10,065 bases of DNA. Source: Phoronis pallida (taxonomy: Eukaryota > Phoronida > Phoronidae). The notes below the pieces were generated by a model. It had not been told where the DNA came from, did not search any database, and was given only the letters and a program-made list of their open reading frames with translations. This document shows positions 1 through 7,561 of the stretch, in pieces (position 1 is the first letter of the stretch; each line of letters begins with the position of its first letter). The stretch spans positions 1 to 10,065 of the forward strand of contig JAOXYC010254120.1 in the NCBI GenBank assembly GCA_028565715.1. Direction: 5' to 3'. Both the position numbers and the translations under genes were made by a program.

Positions 1-778
1 TCAGAATATTTGTCTAATTTTCCTTTTTTGAAATCGATATCACTACTACATGAACTCTGACGCAGATGTGTAGAATCCCTCCTGGTAATTGAAATCCCTC
101 GTAACACAACTCTGTGTAACTCGTAACACTACTCCACTACCAAAACAGCTGACATCGACAAGAGATGGTACTGTTCGTCTGCATGTCAAATCACAATAAT
201 GAATCAAAACATTGTCAAGTTTTCCCTTGTTTGAAAAATAGGTATTCCGCTTGCTATTTGTAAATCCTCAAGCAGCCTTGCAGATTGAGAATGATAACAT
301 CTGATGGCTGAACTTATGAGAGGAGGCCTGGCTAGACGGATTGTCTACCACTTTTTATACCCAACAATAGACTCATATGAATCACTACCACCAAAGCACT
401 CTGTTATGGTCACAGTGAATAAACAGAGGTTTCCCATTTGAATCAGGTTTTTTGTGTGGAAATCGGATCAAAATTGTTCAAAAGACCACATTCAATAGAC
501 TGTAAAATACAGTAAATAATATGAACTTAGAGATCAATGCAGACGAACTCATGAAATACTTTCAACACATATAGAGGCACGACCATACTTCCCTCTGATG
601 TAAGCTATTATTGAGATAGACTTCCCAATATGCATAAAATCGAAGCTACTTTATGTTTGAATAAAACTCGATATCTGACTGTTTGTGTCCTGTTGTGTGT
701 CCTTATCAAATACGGCACTCCCAGTGATAGCAATAAATACTAACAACTTATTTATATCATCAGTCAATACAATTGTTA
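1..778. other. AT-rich non-coding stretch, nothing recognised
   Basis: I read both strands for open frames, strong splice sites, repeats and RNA-like structure and found nothing to annotate. Stop codons are frequent in every frame and no consensus donor is present. It is probably intergenic or intronic. Confidence 0.6.
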
Positions 779-949
779 TCACAAAACACTATTAGATATT
801 TTATTGCATTTTATATGCCACTTGAATGCTGCTGTTCCTGCGTCATGGCGGCAGATGTCCATGTGACCATGCGATGACCAGTAGGCTACAATGATGAACA
901 TAGTTTCATGTGGCAGCACCTTTCTCAATTTAGGTTGTTGACCTCGCAT
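779..949 (-). CDS. Possible small ORF or partial coding remnant (56 codons), unrecognised
   Basis: An ATG-initiated minus-strand frame of 56 codons ends in TGA. It begins M-R-G-Q-Q-P-K-L-R-K and its middle contains H-E-T-M-F-I-I-V-A-Y-W, then H-M-D-I-C-R-H-D. The half at about 841-950 is clearly richer in G+C and CpG than its flanks. A second in-frame ATG (residue 17) has A at -3, a better initiation context than the first. No good in-frame acceptor or donor bounds the frame: the nearest acceptor-like site upstream (minus strand, CAG at 968-966) would bring in an immediate stop. I do not recognise the peptide. It could be a small ORF, a fragment of a degraded element, or chance, since open runs of this length are common in DNA of this composition. 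Confidence 0.15.
   Translation of the reverse strand: MRGQQPKLRKVLPHETMFIIVAYWSSHGHMDICRHDAGTAAFKWHIKCNKISNSVL
845..852 (+). promoter_or_regulatory. YY1-like core ATGGCGGC
   Basis: The octamer ATGGCGGC matches the core of the YY1 consensus, though the preceding bases (GTC) do not fit the usual AAn. It sits in a small GC-rich island. On the plus strand it would also start a 10-codon reading frame (M-A-A-D-V-H-V-T-M-R, then stop), which is too short to call. This is a motif match only. Confidence 0.15.
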
Positions 950-1799
950 GAACTTTTAATGGAATCTGAATCAGTGAATGGGAGGCAGAAATAATCAATA
1001 GGTTTTTAGAAATGGTCAGAAATAATGCAGCCCAACTATGCTGTGATCTAAGTGGACCTTATCAAATAAATAATTAAATTTGTCAAATTCTGAGGTCTAA
1101 CAGACTGATGTATTCCTATTAATTTACAAAATTCAATCACAACTGGAACCCATGTCTAAAGAAGTACTTCCTCAGAAACCAAATGTTTTTGAACTGTCAA
1201 GAATATTTGAAACTCCAATCTTGAAATGCATTAAAATATCCCGAGTGGAGATTTATCCTCAAACCTTCAACATAGAGACATTATCCTCATCTCATAATTG
1301 ATATTCCGTAGACAGTCCATTCAGTCCTAGACATTCATTGATACTCATTATCTAATTAACAGCCAGCTGTGATCATAATTTAATGCCCAGAAACTCAGAG
1401 TGCCAACTGGTTCCTGAGGCATCCCTCAATAATTTCTATCTGATTAACTCAGAACAGGGGAACTTTCACTGAACTCATGGAAATACCGTAGACACCCTGG
1501 TATAAGCCCATGAGCTTATGAATCAGGCACAAATCACCAAAAAGTAGGGAGGGCTTAGCTGAATAGAAATAAATAGCCATTTGTCTTCAAGCTAGACTGA
1601 AACAATCGTGGAAAGTCTTCCATTTTTTGCCAAAAGTAGGAGACCGTCTTTATGCAGAGTGACCTAATCAACTATACACTTAGCGATACCCGATTCTTGT
1701 GTAGGGAGAACAGACCGTCGTTTGAGAGCGGCTATGGGAGAGATTATAATCTTCAAGCATATAGTTGACATTTTATCGAAACATGGGTGGGCTTTCCCA
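950..1799. other. Non-coding stretch, nothing recognised
   Basis: The stretch is AT-rich with stops in all frames. I saw a perfect 10-bp palindrome (GAAGTACTTC, near 1160) but no larger structure. The open minus-strand frame across about 1664-1987 has no supporting splice sites and is treated as chance. Confidence 0.5.
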
Positions 1800-1809
1800 C
1801 CAAATATGG
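1800..1809. promoter_or_regulatory. Perfect CArG box (SRF-type site)
   Basis: CCAAATATGG matches CC(A/T)6GG at all ten positions. Read on the minus strand, an Ets-like GAGGAA lies a few bases upstream of CCATATTTGG. That is the same order and orientation as the Ets and CArG sites of classic serum-response elements, though the spacing is larger. MADS-box SRF binding to this sequence is well established; use of this copy is inference. Confidence 0.3.
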
Positions 1810-1947
1810 GCATATTCCTCAGTGCATACAGTAGATCTATGCATTTAGCCAAGTACACAGAAATAGCTTTAGGTTGTATTTGCAGATGAGCATTTGATGA
1901 ATCCGGCTCAATCTCTGTAGTGTGAATGATGCTCATATACCTATGAC

Positions 1948-1955
1948 TGACGTCA
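1948..1955. promoter_or_regulatory. Perfect palindromic CRE, TGACGTCA
   Basis: The full 8-bp cAMP-response element TGACGTCA is present. It is preceded by TGAC, which makes a partial bZIP half-site repeat. It lies about 140 bp from the CArG box at 1800-1809. CREB/ATF bZIP dimers bind this sequence; function here is inferred from the motif alone. Confidence 0.3.
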
Positions 1956-2314
1956 CGTTCATTCACTGAGGCAAGAGTGTGCTGCAAATATCAACTTTTC
2001 AGAATTATGAAAAAGCAAATTAAACTAAATCCTCAAATACAGGGTTCGTCAGCAGATTTTCAAATAAATACCATCCTACTTGACAAAATTATCCCCCGGA
2101 AACTGTTCCAACTGGGAATCTCCTGTTAAAACTGATCATTCAGACTCAACTATAATGCATCACACTGGACCCAAAAAAAATCTTTCGGCACTGAATACAA
2201 GACGCCAATTTTTGAGAAAAAGAATCCAAATACCAAACACAAATTCATAAAACAGCATTCAAAAGACAGTCAGAATGATGTTGTGAACTGAAGCATGTTC
2301 CAGGTTATGAGCAC

Positions 2315-2350
2315 ACCTGTAATCATCATTACTACCTGGGGATTACAGGT
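2315..2350. repeat. Perfect 10-bp inverted repeat
   Basis: ACCTGTAATC at 2315-2324 is exactly complementary to GATTACAGGT at 2341-2350, with a 16-nt loop. The nonamer CCTGTAATC recurs near 3320 without the matching arm. It could be a small foldback or a transcript hairpin; there is no sign that it is part of a larger element. Confidence 0.5.
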
Positions 2351-2399
2351 AAATACACACAGCAGGTAAAACAAATCTCCAATCTAATCCTATGTTGAG

Positions 2400-2477
2400 C
2401 ATATCTGCAGAAAAGTTCCGCAGGAAATTAAATGATGTTGAGAACTAACTTAAGCCCCATGCCATATCTGCAGAAAA
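2400..2477 (+). repeat. Two copies of a 15-bp direct repeat
   Basis: CATATCTGCAGAAAA occurs at 2400-2414 and again at 2463-2477, followed in both copies by a similar TTC. The 63-bp period is unfilled by further copies. On the minus strand each copy reads TTTTCTGCAG followed by ATATG, which resembles a 3' splice acceptor, so a small duplication containing an acceptor-like site is one reading. An old microduplication is the simplest explanation. Confidence 0.5.
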
Positions 2478-2775
2478 TTCACATTTGAGCACCATAGAAT
2501 AGATAACAAAGAGCGCCCAACTCTGTCTCCACAACTAAATACAAATTTCACAAGAGTTGATTTCCACACTGTTGTATTTGTCCCCTTAATTTTATAAGTT
2601 TTGCAACACACTTTAAAACTGGCATTGCTGTTAACTCAGCTGGAAATGAGCACTAGCTTATCAGAAAGAAAACAGTGGAGTAATCAGTTGTCAAACTCTC
2701 TCACCTTCCAATATAAATCGGATGGTCTCTCCAACATATGTCTTACTACAACCACTATAGTGCACGAAGACTCAC

Positions 2776-2907
2776 CTTGGACAGTACAGGTTTATCGCCA
2801 TGAACTTATCAAGGTTACTCTCTATCAACACGTCAACATCTGTAAGGTTTAGGTGTGTCATTTACGATTTAACGGAGAACGTGGCCTCCACAGAACTGAA
2901 CAAATTA
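2776..2907 (-). CDS. Candidate exon C, minus strand (unrecognised, partly coding)
   Basis: On the minus strand a good acceptor (pyrimidine-rich ...ACTTTCTTGCAG, AG just above 2907) opens a block that ends at a perfect donor AAG|GTGAGT (exon end 2776). An internal acceptor ...CCTTACAG gives a shorter 64-bp version starting at 2839. The only frame open to the donor covers the last 86 nt, from an ATG at 2861: M-T-H-L-N-L-T-D, then V-D-V-L-I-E-S-N-L-D-K-F-M-A-I-N-L-Y-C-P, ending in phase 2. A stop precedes that ATG, so this would be a 5'UTR plus first coding exon, or the 64-bp internal exon. Neither version fits the phase of exon B directly in its open-to-donor frame. The peptide looks protein-like, but I do not recognise it. 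Confidence 0.25.
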
Positions 2908-3401
2908 CTGCAAGAAAGTTTGTTAAATACCCGCTCCTTTGTATTCTAAATGCATTCTCGAAAATTACTAGAATCCACAGTTCAATTCTGACTCATCAAT
3001 GCTTCTCAATGGAGATGACACTAGCTTGAACTCGGATAATGACAGCATTGGAACACTGTGGGATAGAACACCATCAATGAATGGCTTTATGACCCTGCTT
3101 ATTTATTATGAGCCCTTGGCTAACCAATTAAATATCAAACAGAAAAATATAAATGTTCAATCAAACTTGACAGTAACCGATACCAAACAACATCAATTGG
3201 ACTACTTCAACCCTCATCCAGCCAACTTGTGAAATCTGACCATTTGGACAGTTGAAAAGGGTTTACACATAAAAGGCACAGATCTTGCAATAACCAACCG
3301 GTTGATGACCTCAGTGAGCCTGTAATCCTCACTTCATTTCATAATACTGGTACTGATAATGAACTATTATAACAGGTGATTCACTATTGAATGCTCCCTG
3401 G
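2908..3401. other. Non-coding stretch, nothing recognised
   Basis: AT-rich sequence with stops in all frames. The short open plus-strand frame at 2999-3232 has no codon pattern, splice site or recognisable motif to support it. An octamer palindrome (AACCGGTT, near 3297) is the only local symmetry noted. Confidence 0.5.
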
Positions 3402-3422
3402 GTACTAGTGGGTAACTAGTAC
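3402..3422. repeat. 8-bp hairpin with 5-nt loop
   Basis: GTACTAGT at 3402-3409 pairs perfectly with ACTAGTAC at 3415-3422 around the loop GGGTA. Each arm also contains the palindrome ACTAGT. No flanking duplication was seen that would mark an insertion. Confidence 0.5.
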
Positions 3423-3513
3423 GAACACAGGTGTAATTAATTATCAGTCATGATTAAGAATAAGTTATGTAAGGTAGGGGCTATTAGTAACCCCAACAAT
3501 GAGTTCAACCATC

Positions 3514-3539
3514 TGGTCACATTGAGTGACCTATGACCT
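3514..3539. promoter_or_regulatory. Nuclear-receptor DR1 site with a third inverted half-site
   Basis: TGACCT-A-TGACCT at 3527-3539 reads on the minus strand as AGGTCA-T-AGGTCA, a perfect DR1. Just upstream TGGTCA (3514-3519) forms an inverted half-site, so GGTCAC and GTGACC make a 6-bp perfect inverted repeat around ATTGA. DR1 is the established target of HNF4, COUP-TF and RXR-type receptors, all present across Metazoa. Function here is inferred only from the motif. Confidence 0.35.
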
Positions 3540-4051
3540 CACCAGTGTGCTTTGTCCTGCATGTCAGTCAACTTAACAATACCTGCAGGATATAAATCAC
3601 ATCAACTGGAGATTTATCATGACCAGTCTTCCAAATACCTCACAACACTACACCAAGTAAAAGACATTTAGAAATCTGTCAAATAAATGCCATCTCCTAC
3701 TACTCCACAGCTATTTTATGAACCAACTTTCCTTTCAACAATCACAACAAACCATGAACTGACGACACTGATGAGTCACACACCAAGACTAAACAGCATA
3801 GAAAATCTTCTTACAAATCCAACAACCCTCAGACTGCAACAAATCAAAATACGGCCATCAAAATCACTTGGATGAAATGTGCTTCAGACCAGCTAGTATC
3901 CAATATTTCAGTTCCAATACTTTGTTTCTGGTCAGGGATAAACTACCACCAAGTCAGACACCTCTATCAATACAGACTGTAATGTTGTCATCAGCAGATC
4001 TTTAATATACTGGCTAAATATTGACCTAGTCTGGCCTGAGAGCCCCAGAAC

Positions 4052-5089
4052 CTGGATATGAATAATGCTAATTACAAGAAGTCAACAGGTAATAAATGAC
4101 TGATAATGTGACGACCAAACAATGCAAGTGGCTCAAATTAACATCAACTTGGGAGGGGATCATTGTGGATTTTTCAGTTCTTTACAACAGCTTCAAGTTT
4201 TGAGAAAACTGCATGACTGGACAAATTAAAAAGTCTTTGATGATTGTTTTAAATAGCCAGGTAATTTGAATCAGTCAGCAACTGTTCACAACCATCTGTT
4301 CAATTCTTTGTATGATGTCCCAGTTTTAATTAAAAGTTACCTAAAGTTCAATTACCACATTTTGTAAATTCATTAACTTTGTCTGTTGATGAATAGTTTT
4401 TAATATTTTTAAAAAGTTGAACAAATTGCATCTAACCATAAAGACGATAAATCATAGTCTACGACATGCACGGAAACTGATTATAAAGCAATAACGAGAA
4501 CAAAATAGACATTTATCAAAGATAATGGATATAAATGTCCCGACCATGATTAAAATAAAGAGATATTTCATCCCAATATTTACTTGTCACCTTAAACGGT
4601 GATTTTCATTTCAGACCACATCAAGAACATTAATTTTGTAATGCAAAAATCAATTACGAAATGGTTGCACATCCTCAATTTATGTTCCACTCAACAGAGA
4701 AATGAAAAATAAATGAATATAAATCTTCATCTATTTGGCTTTCATTGAGGACATTATGCACAAGTTTTGAAAATAACGCCATTTCAATTTACATGAAAAA
4801 CAATCGAAAAATGAAATTTATTATCCCCCAAACTCATTGAAAAATTTCAAATTTTCTTCTTAAAATCTTTTCAAAGTTTTCAAAAGGTAAAGGTACGGTA
4901 CATCATTGCATAACATAGGAAATGAAAACGATGAATCATTGCATCGTACAACAATCATTTTGATCAACAGCTTATCTACGATAATGGAACATTGCGTTTC
5001 AACTAACAGCTGTTCTCTTCCAAGAATTGAGCTCAGTGCAAACATTATCATTTGATAAAAATATTCCAGTCATGTTTGAATAATTTCTT
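4052..5089. other. Strongly AT-rich non-coding stretch
   Basis: Low-complexity A/T tracts and several near-palindromic AAATTT-type runs occur (for example around 4840-4885). No frame is convincing. A plus-strand acceptor-like site (...TTTTCATTTCAG, AG at 4613-4614) and a minus-strand one (AG above 4476) exist but neither opens a long frame. It is probably intronic to the minus-strand gene, if that gene is real. Confidence 0.45.
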
Positions 5090-5168
5090 TTAAGTGCATT
5101 CCACGAATAACATACCTGAGATTATTTTTTGTCATTGTTGAGGATAAGTGTCTGGATAAGTGCACTTA
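5090..5168. promoter_or_regulatory. Cluster of NK2-type homeodomain motifs
   Basis: TTAAGTG (5090-5096) matches the NK2-class consensus T(T/C)AAGTG. Two related ATAAGTG copies sit in a 12-bp-period duplication of GGATAAGTG (5142-5150 and 5154-5162). The second runs into the perfect 12-bp palindrome TAAGTGCACTTA (5157-5168), which gives a head-to-head pair. The motifs are short, so chance is a real alternative. Confidence 0.2.
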
Positions 5169-5724
5169 GAACTTAATACGTTAATTAATTGACTCATTTG
5201 CCATGTTTTTGTCCCATATTTGTAGGGATTAGCTTATAAAATAAAAACACAATGCATATCATCAAATGGCCCATGATATAAATCATTCTAACTTCCAACG
5301 GTAACCCCCAGAACTTTTTTGTTTACTTGTCGGCAGGATATGGCTTGAATTGGGTCATTTTTAACAAGCGATAAAACACTTGCTCCTTAATTTTTTCAGC
5401 AGATGGTTGAGTGAGTATTTATAGACACTACAAGTGTACTTGGCGCTTAATCAAACCCTGAGTAAATTGGCAAAATAAAGGTCACTTAGTTCAACATTCA
5501 GATAACAAGCAATAAACTAGGGTTTTAGCCCATTATTTGAAATTATGACATTCAATTCAGGGCACAATCTATGTCATTTTGAAAGAAGCATCTCAAGCTT
5601 ATATAATTTATATTCCTTGCAAACTATCATCTTATTTATTCTTTCGCGCTACTCAAAATTATAAAGTTCAGCCATGAAGGACATCTTTTGCCAGCAAAAG
5701 AAACTAATTATAACATCACTTCAA
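5169..5724. other. Non-coding stretch, nothing recognised
   Basis: No convincing frame was found. It contains a plus-strand acceptor-like site (TAATTTTTTCAG, AG at 5398-5399) and, on the minus strand, a good pyrimidine-rich acceptor with CAG at 5460-5458. The open frame after either is short (about 10 codons or fewer). A forkhead-type TGTTTAC lies near 5321. Confidence 0.4.
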
Positions 5725-5739
5725 ACTGCCCTCTATTGT
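5725..5739 (-). promoter_or_regulatory. CTCF-like motif (13 of 15)
   Basis: On the minus strand ACAATAGAGGGCAGT matches the CTCF core consensus CCASYAGRKGGCRSY at 13 of 15 positions, including the whole TAGAGGGCAGT half. It is divergent in orientation from the better match at 8240-8254. Some invertebrate repeats carry the same AGAGGGC core, so it could be a repeat relic. Confidence 0.2.
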
Positions 5740-5854
5740 TAAAAAATATAATTACTGATGTTTTGTTAAAATAAATACCTTGCTTCTTATTGAACAGCCC
5801 GAGTCAACAACTTCTAGTCAATCTTCCAGCTGGTTCCTCCATAAGTACATGTGC

Positions 5855-5863
5855 ACTTACCTT
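5855..5863 (-). other. Perfect splice donor sequence AAG|GTAAGT
   Basis: On the minus strand CTAAAG|GTAAGT matches the donor consensus at all nine positions. It lies 55 bases beyond the first donor of exon B (CAT|GTAAGT at 5916|5915). Using it would lengthen exon B to end at 5861 and place an in-frame TAA inside the exon, so the choice between the two donors could switch between a truncated and an extended product. It may instead serve an untranslated exon. Confidence 0.35.
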
Positions 5864-5915
5864 TAGTGGACCTCTTAATTATCACACTTAAATTAAATCA
5901 ACATTAATAACTTAC

Positions 5916-6060
5916 ATGATAGGTTGATTTATAACGTGACTGACACAGCCATTAGGTGTCGCCGGTTTACTACGGCTGGTATTCTCCACATTGCAGTCTG
6001 AATCGGTGTGGCGGCGTTGTACTCTTGTCCTTGTAAACTCACGATTACTGTCTGGCGATT
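5916..6060 (-). CDS. Candidate exon B of a minus-strand gene, unrecognised protein
   Basis: Reading the minus strand, a T-rich tract (...TTTGTTTGTATATTTCAG) ends just above 6060, and the block ends at CAT|GTAAGT (exon end 5916), giving a typical 145-bp exon. Only one frame is open throughout: two leading bases (AA) completing a previous codon, then 47 codons, then AT. It starts S-P-D-S-N-R-E-F-T-R-T-R-V-Q-R-R-H and goes on T-D-S-D-C-N-V-E-N-T-S-R-S-K-P-A, hydrophilic and arginine/serine/threonine-rich with no membrane segment. The other two frames are stopped. By hand count G+C is 68 of 145, with nine CpGs, well above the flanks. Phase agrees with exon D upstream. If the donor is not used, the frame ends at ATG-TAA right at the junction, so it could also be a last coding exon. 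I do not recognise a family. Confidence 0.45.
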
Positions 6061-6114
6061 CTGAAATATACAAACAAATTCATGATTTTAAACTGCCTTT
6101 CCTAAATAACATTT

Positions 6115-6135
6115 TTACCAAAGCATCTTTGGTAA
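6115..6135. repeat. Perfect 9-bp hairpin with 3-nt loop
   Basis: TTACCAAAG pairs exactly with CTTTGGTAA around the loop CAT. It lies in the inferred intron between exons D and B, about 55 bp upstream of exon B's acceptor, where an intronic stem could sit near the branch-point region. Function is unknown. Confidence 0.5.
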
Positions 6136-6430
6136 CCTGTTTTTTTTTAAAGAACGTGTGTTGTATTCACACTCATATTCACGTTCACATGCAAAACCCA
6201 TGACCTGAGTAGACTGAGAAGAATTCAATGCACCATTCGTATTCATAAATATAGTAAATTTAACAGAATGGTCCTTTATATTGAAGACATAGGTCATCTG
6301 TTTGAAAGAATGGCAAAATCAAACCCAATCAGTGTCATGTATGTATAAGAAAAATCATAATTATGTCCAAACAGTAGGTTGAGGAAAAGTACCAGAATTA
6401 TCCTGAAGTAAGAACACCAATGCCTTTACT

Positions 6431-6449
6431 CTGCACCAACCTGCACCAA
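6431..6449 (+). repeat. Tandem duplication of CTGCACCAA
   Basis: CTGCACCAA occurs at 6431-6439 and 6441-6449, a 10-bp period with one spacer base. It is a simple short duplication in the inferred intron. Confidence 0.5.
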
Positions 6450-6774
6450 ATTCTTTGACCTTCAAAACTTTCTCAACGATATTATAAGAAATCCTTTACA
6501 ATCTGAGAGAGTTCGCAAAGTACTTGTTTTTAGTCCTCCAGCTATCATTTGAACACAGACCTTCACAATCCAAGCCCAATAACATAAGAAAACAGCAACT
6601 GGTGGCTTTCAACAATTTTTTATGAATGTTCTTAGTTACAAAAGTTTTACACTTCAACCAACTCGAAAAGTGCTAGTCCACATGGATTATTGTGTCTTTT
6701 TATGACAATCAGAGGGCGTGGGCTGTGTGGTTGAAAAGCCTATTGTCTAGACATCTAAACACAAGAACAATTAC

Positions 6775-6856
6775 CTAAGCACTGAGCTCGATAAATGTCT
6801 CGGGGGTTAGAGCTTATAGAACTGGCGAGACCAGCATTGACCACCAACAATTCAAT
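6775..6856 (-). CDS. Candidate exon D of a minus-strand gene, unrecognised protein
   Basis: On the minus strand a T-rich acceptor (...GTTTTTTATCCAATGTGCAG) precedes 6856 and a donor TTAG|GTAATT follows 6775, giving an 82-bp exon. Exactly one frame is open, starting at the first base: I-E-L-L-V-V-N-A-G-L-A-S-S-I-S-S-N-P-R, then D-I-Y-R-A-Q-C-L, leaving one base G. That G plus the leading AA of exon B makes GAA (Glu), so D and B join in frame without a stop. G+C is 38 of 82 by hand count, above the surroundings. The start is mildly hydrophobic, which might suit the end of a signal or anchor segment, but this is weak. The donor is only moderate (7 of 9). No family was recognised. Confidence 0.38.
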
Positions 6857-7119
6857 CTGCACATTGGATAAAAAACACATGGATGAATATTTTGAATGTT
6901 ATAGGTCTACAAAATGTTTTCTGGCAAGTGTTGATCCATTTGAATTGCTCCTTCATATTATTCTTGAAAGCTTGATTTTGTTTTCAATTTAAAAATTAAA
7001 TCTCTATATCAAAAGTGTGTAAACTTGAATTTACTTAACTTGGAACTTTACTGATAGCATGGCCATAACAGAAAGTGTAAGCTAACAAAAATCTCCATCC
7101 AAGTGTGTAAAAGAATTTT

Positions 7120-7249
7120 TAAAGGGTTGGTGTAAATTATAACATTGCGTACCAGAAGGGTATCGTAATAATACTAGAAACCTCCACCCAGGTGTGTGGA
7201 AGGTGTGTGGTTTAATTGACCTTTCAGGATGTTATTACACAACCCTTTA
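7120..7249. mobile_element. Small foldback (MITE-like) element with imperfect terminal inverted repeats
   Basis: The left end TAAAGGGTTGGTGTAA (7120-7135) is the inverse of TTACACAACCCTTTA at 7235-7249 apart from one extra G. The match continues inwards into ATAACAT / ATGTTAT after a 3-nt gap. The roughly 130-bp unit encodes nothing and contains a tandem AGGTGTGTGG repeat. Non-coding length and terminal inverted repeats suit a MITE or foldback remnant. I could not see a clear target-site duplication, so the mobile nature is inference. Confidence 0.35.
7190..7210 (+). repeat. Tandem AGGTGTGTGG x2
   Basis: AGGTGTGTGG is repeated at 7190-7199 and 7201-7210 with an 11-bp period, inside the foldback element. 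A diverged relative (CTCCATCCAAGTGTGT against CTCCACCCAGGTGTGT) lies near 7092-7107, which suggests a further old duplication. AGGTGT is also a T-box half-site core, but that is a weak match. Confidence 0.45.
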
Positions 7250-7333
7250 GAAGCTAAAAGAAACACATGTCTAGTACAGGATCAGCTACTGCAAGAATGA
7301 ACTGTTAGACAATCAACATGTATATATTGATAC

Positions 7334-7470
7334 GTTATTTGGCGTGGGTTTTTCGATTGAAATCTGAATCAGATGAAGTATTTTAACGAGGCGAAGCCGA
7401 GTTAAAATACTTATCCGATTCAGATTGAGATCGAATAACCTCACCTTATATTCAAACACTGCCAAATAAC
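7334..7470. repeat. Long imperfect palindrome capped by a GCGAAGC mini-hairpin
   Basis: The left arm 7347-7387 matches the inverse of 7401-7440 at about 35 of 41 positions; the ten bases next to the apex, GTATTTTAAC / GTTAAAATAC, are perfect. A further perfect pair, GTTATTTGGC (7334-7343) and GCCAAATAAC (7461-7470), bounds the unit; the right arm holds about 16 extra bases between the two blocks. The 13-nt apex contains GGCGAAGCC, whose core GCGAAGC is known from structural work as an exceptionally stable DNA mini-hairpin. There is no coding capacity. It is probably a short foldback element; a transcribed hairpin is the alternative. It lies in the inferred A-D intron. Confidence 0.55.
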
Positions 7471-7561
7471 ATAATTATACAAACTATGCACCAAATAAGT
7501 TGCCTCTTTCTGATTTGCGACAAACTAGTTTTTAAAAAATAACATGAATGAAACAATGCAT

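Noticed and set aside
1664-1987. Longest open frame in the window (minus strand, 107 codons from a TTG, about 90 from its first ATG)
   Set aside because: No recognisable motif, no consensus donor or acceptor at sensible positions, and no rise in G+C. A run of this length is near what chance gives for AT-rich DNA. The CArG and CRE motifs inside it suggest regulatory rather than coding sequence, if anything.
2698-2707. Additional minus-strand donor AAG|GTGAGA downstream of exon C
   Set aside because: The gap from exon C's donor to any acceptor before it is too short for an intron, so both donors cannot bound separate exons. It could be an alternative donor, but the frame is stopped between them.
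2601-2852. Plus-strand open frame of 83 codons
   Set aside because: TTG start, no splice context and no recognisable motif. Part of it lies opposite candidate exon C, whose minus-strand donor is perfect.
5397-5417. Plus-strand 11-bp micro-exon between a TTTTTTCAG acceptor and GTGAGT
   Set aside because: The acceptor is good, but an 11-bp exon cannot be supported without transcripts and no neighbouring plus-strand exons were seen.
6711-6725. CTCF-like CAGAGGGCG
   Set aside because: Only about 12 of 15 positions fit and the upstream half is wrong.
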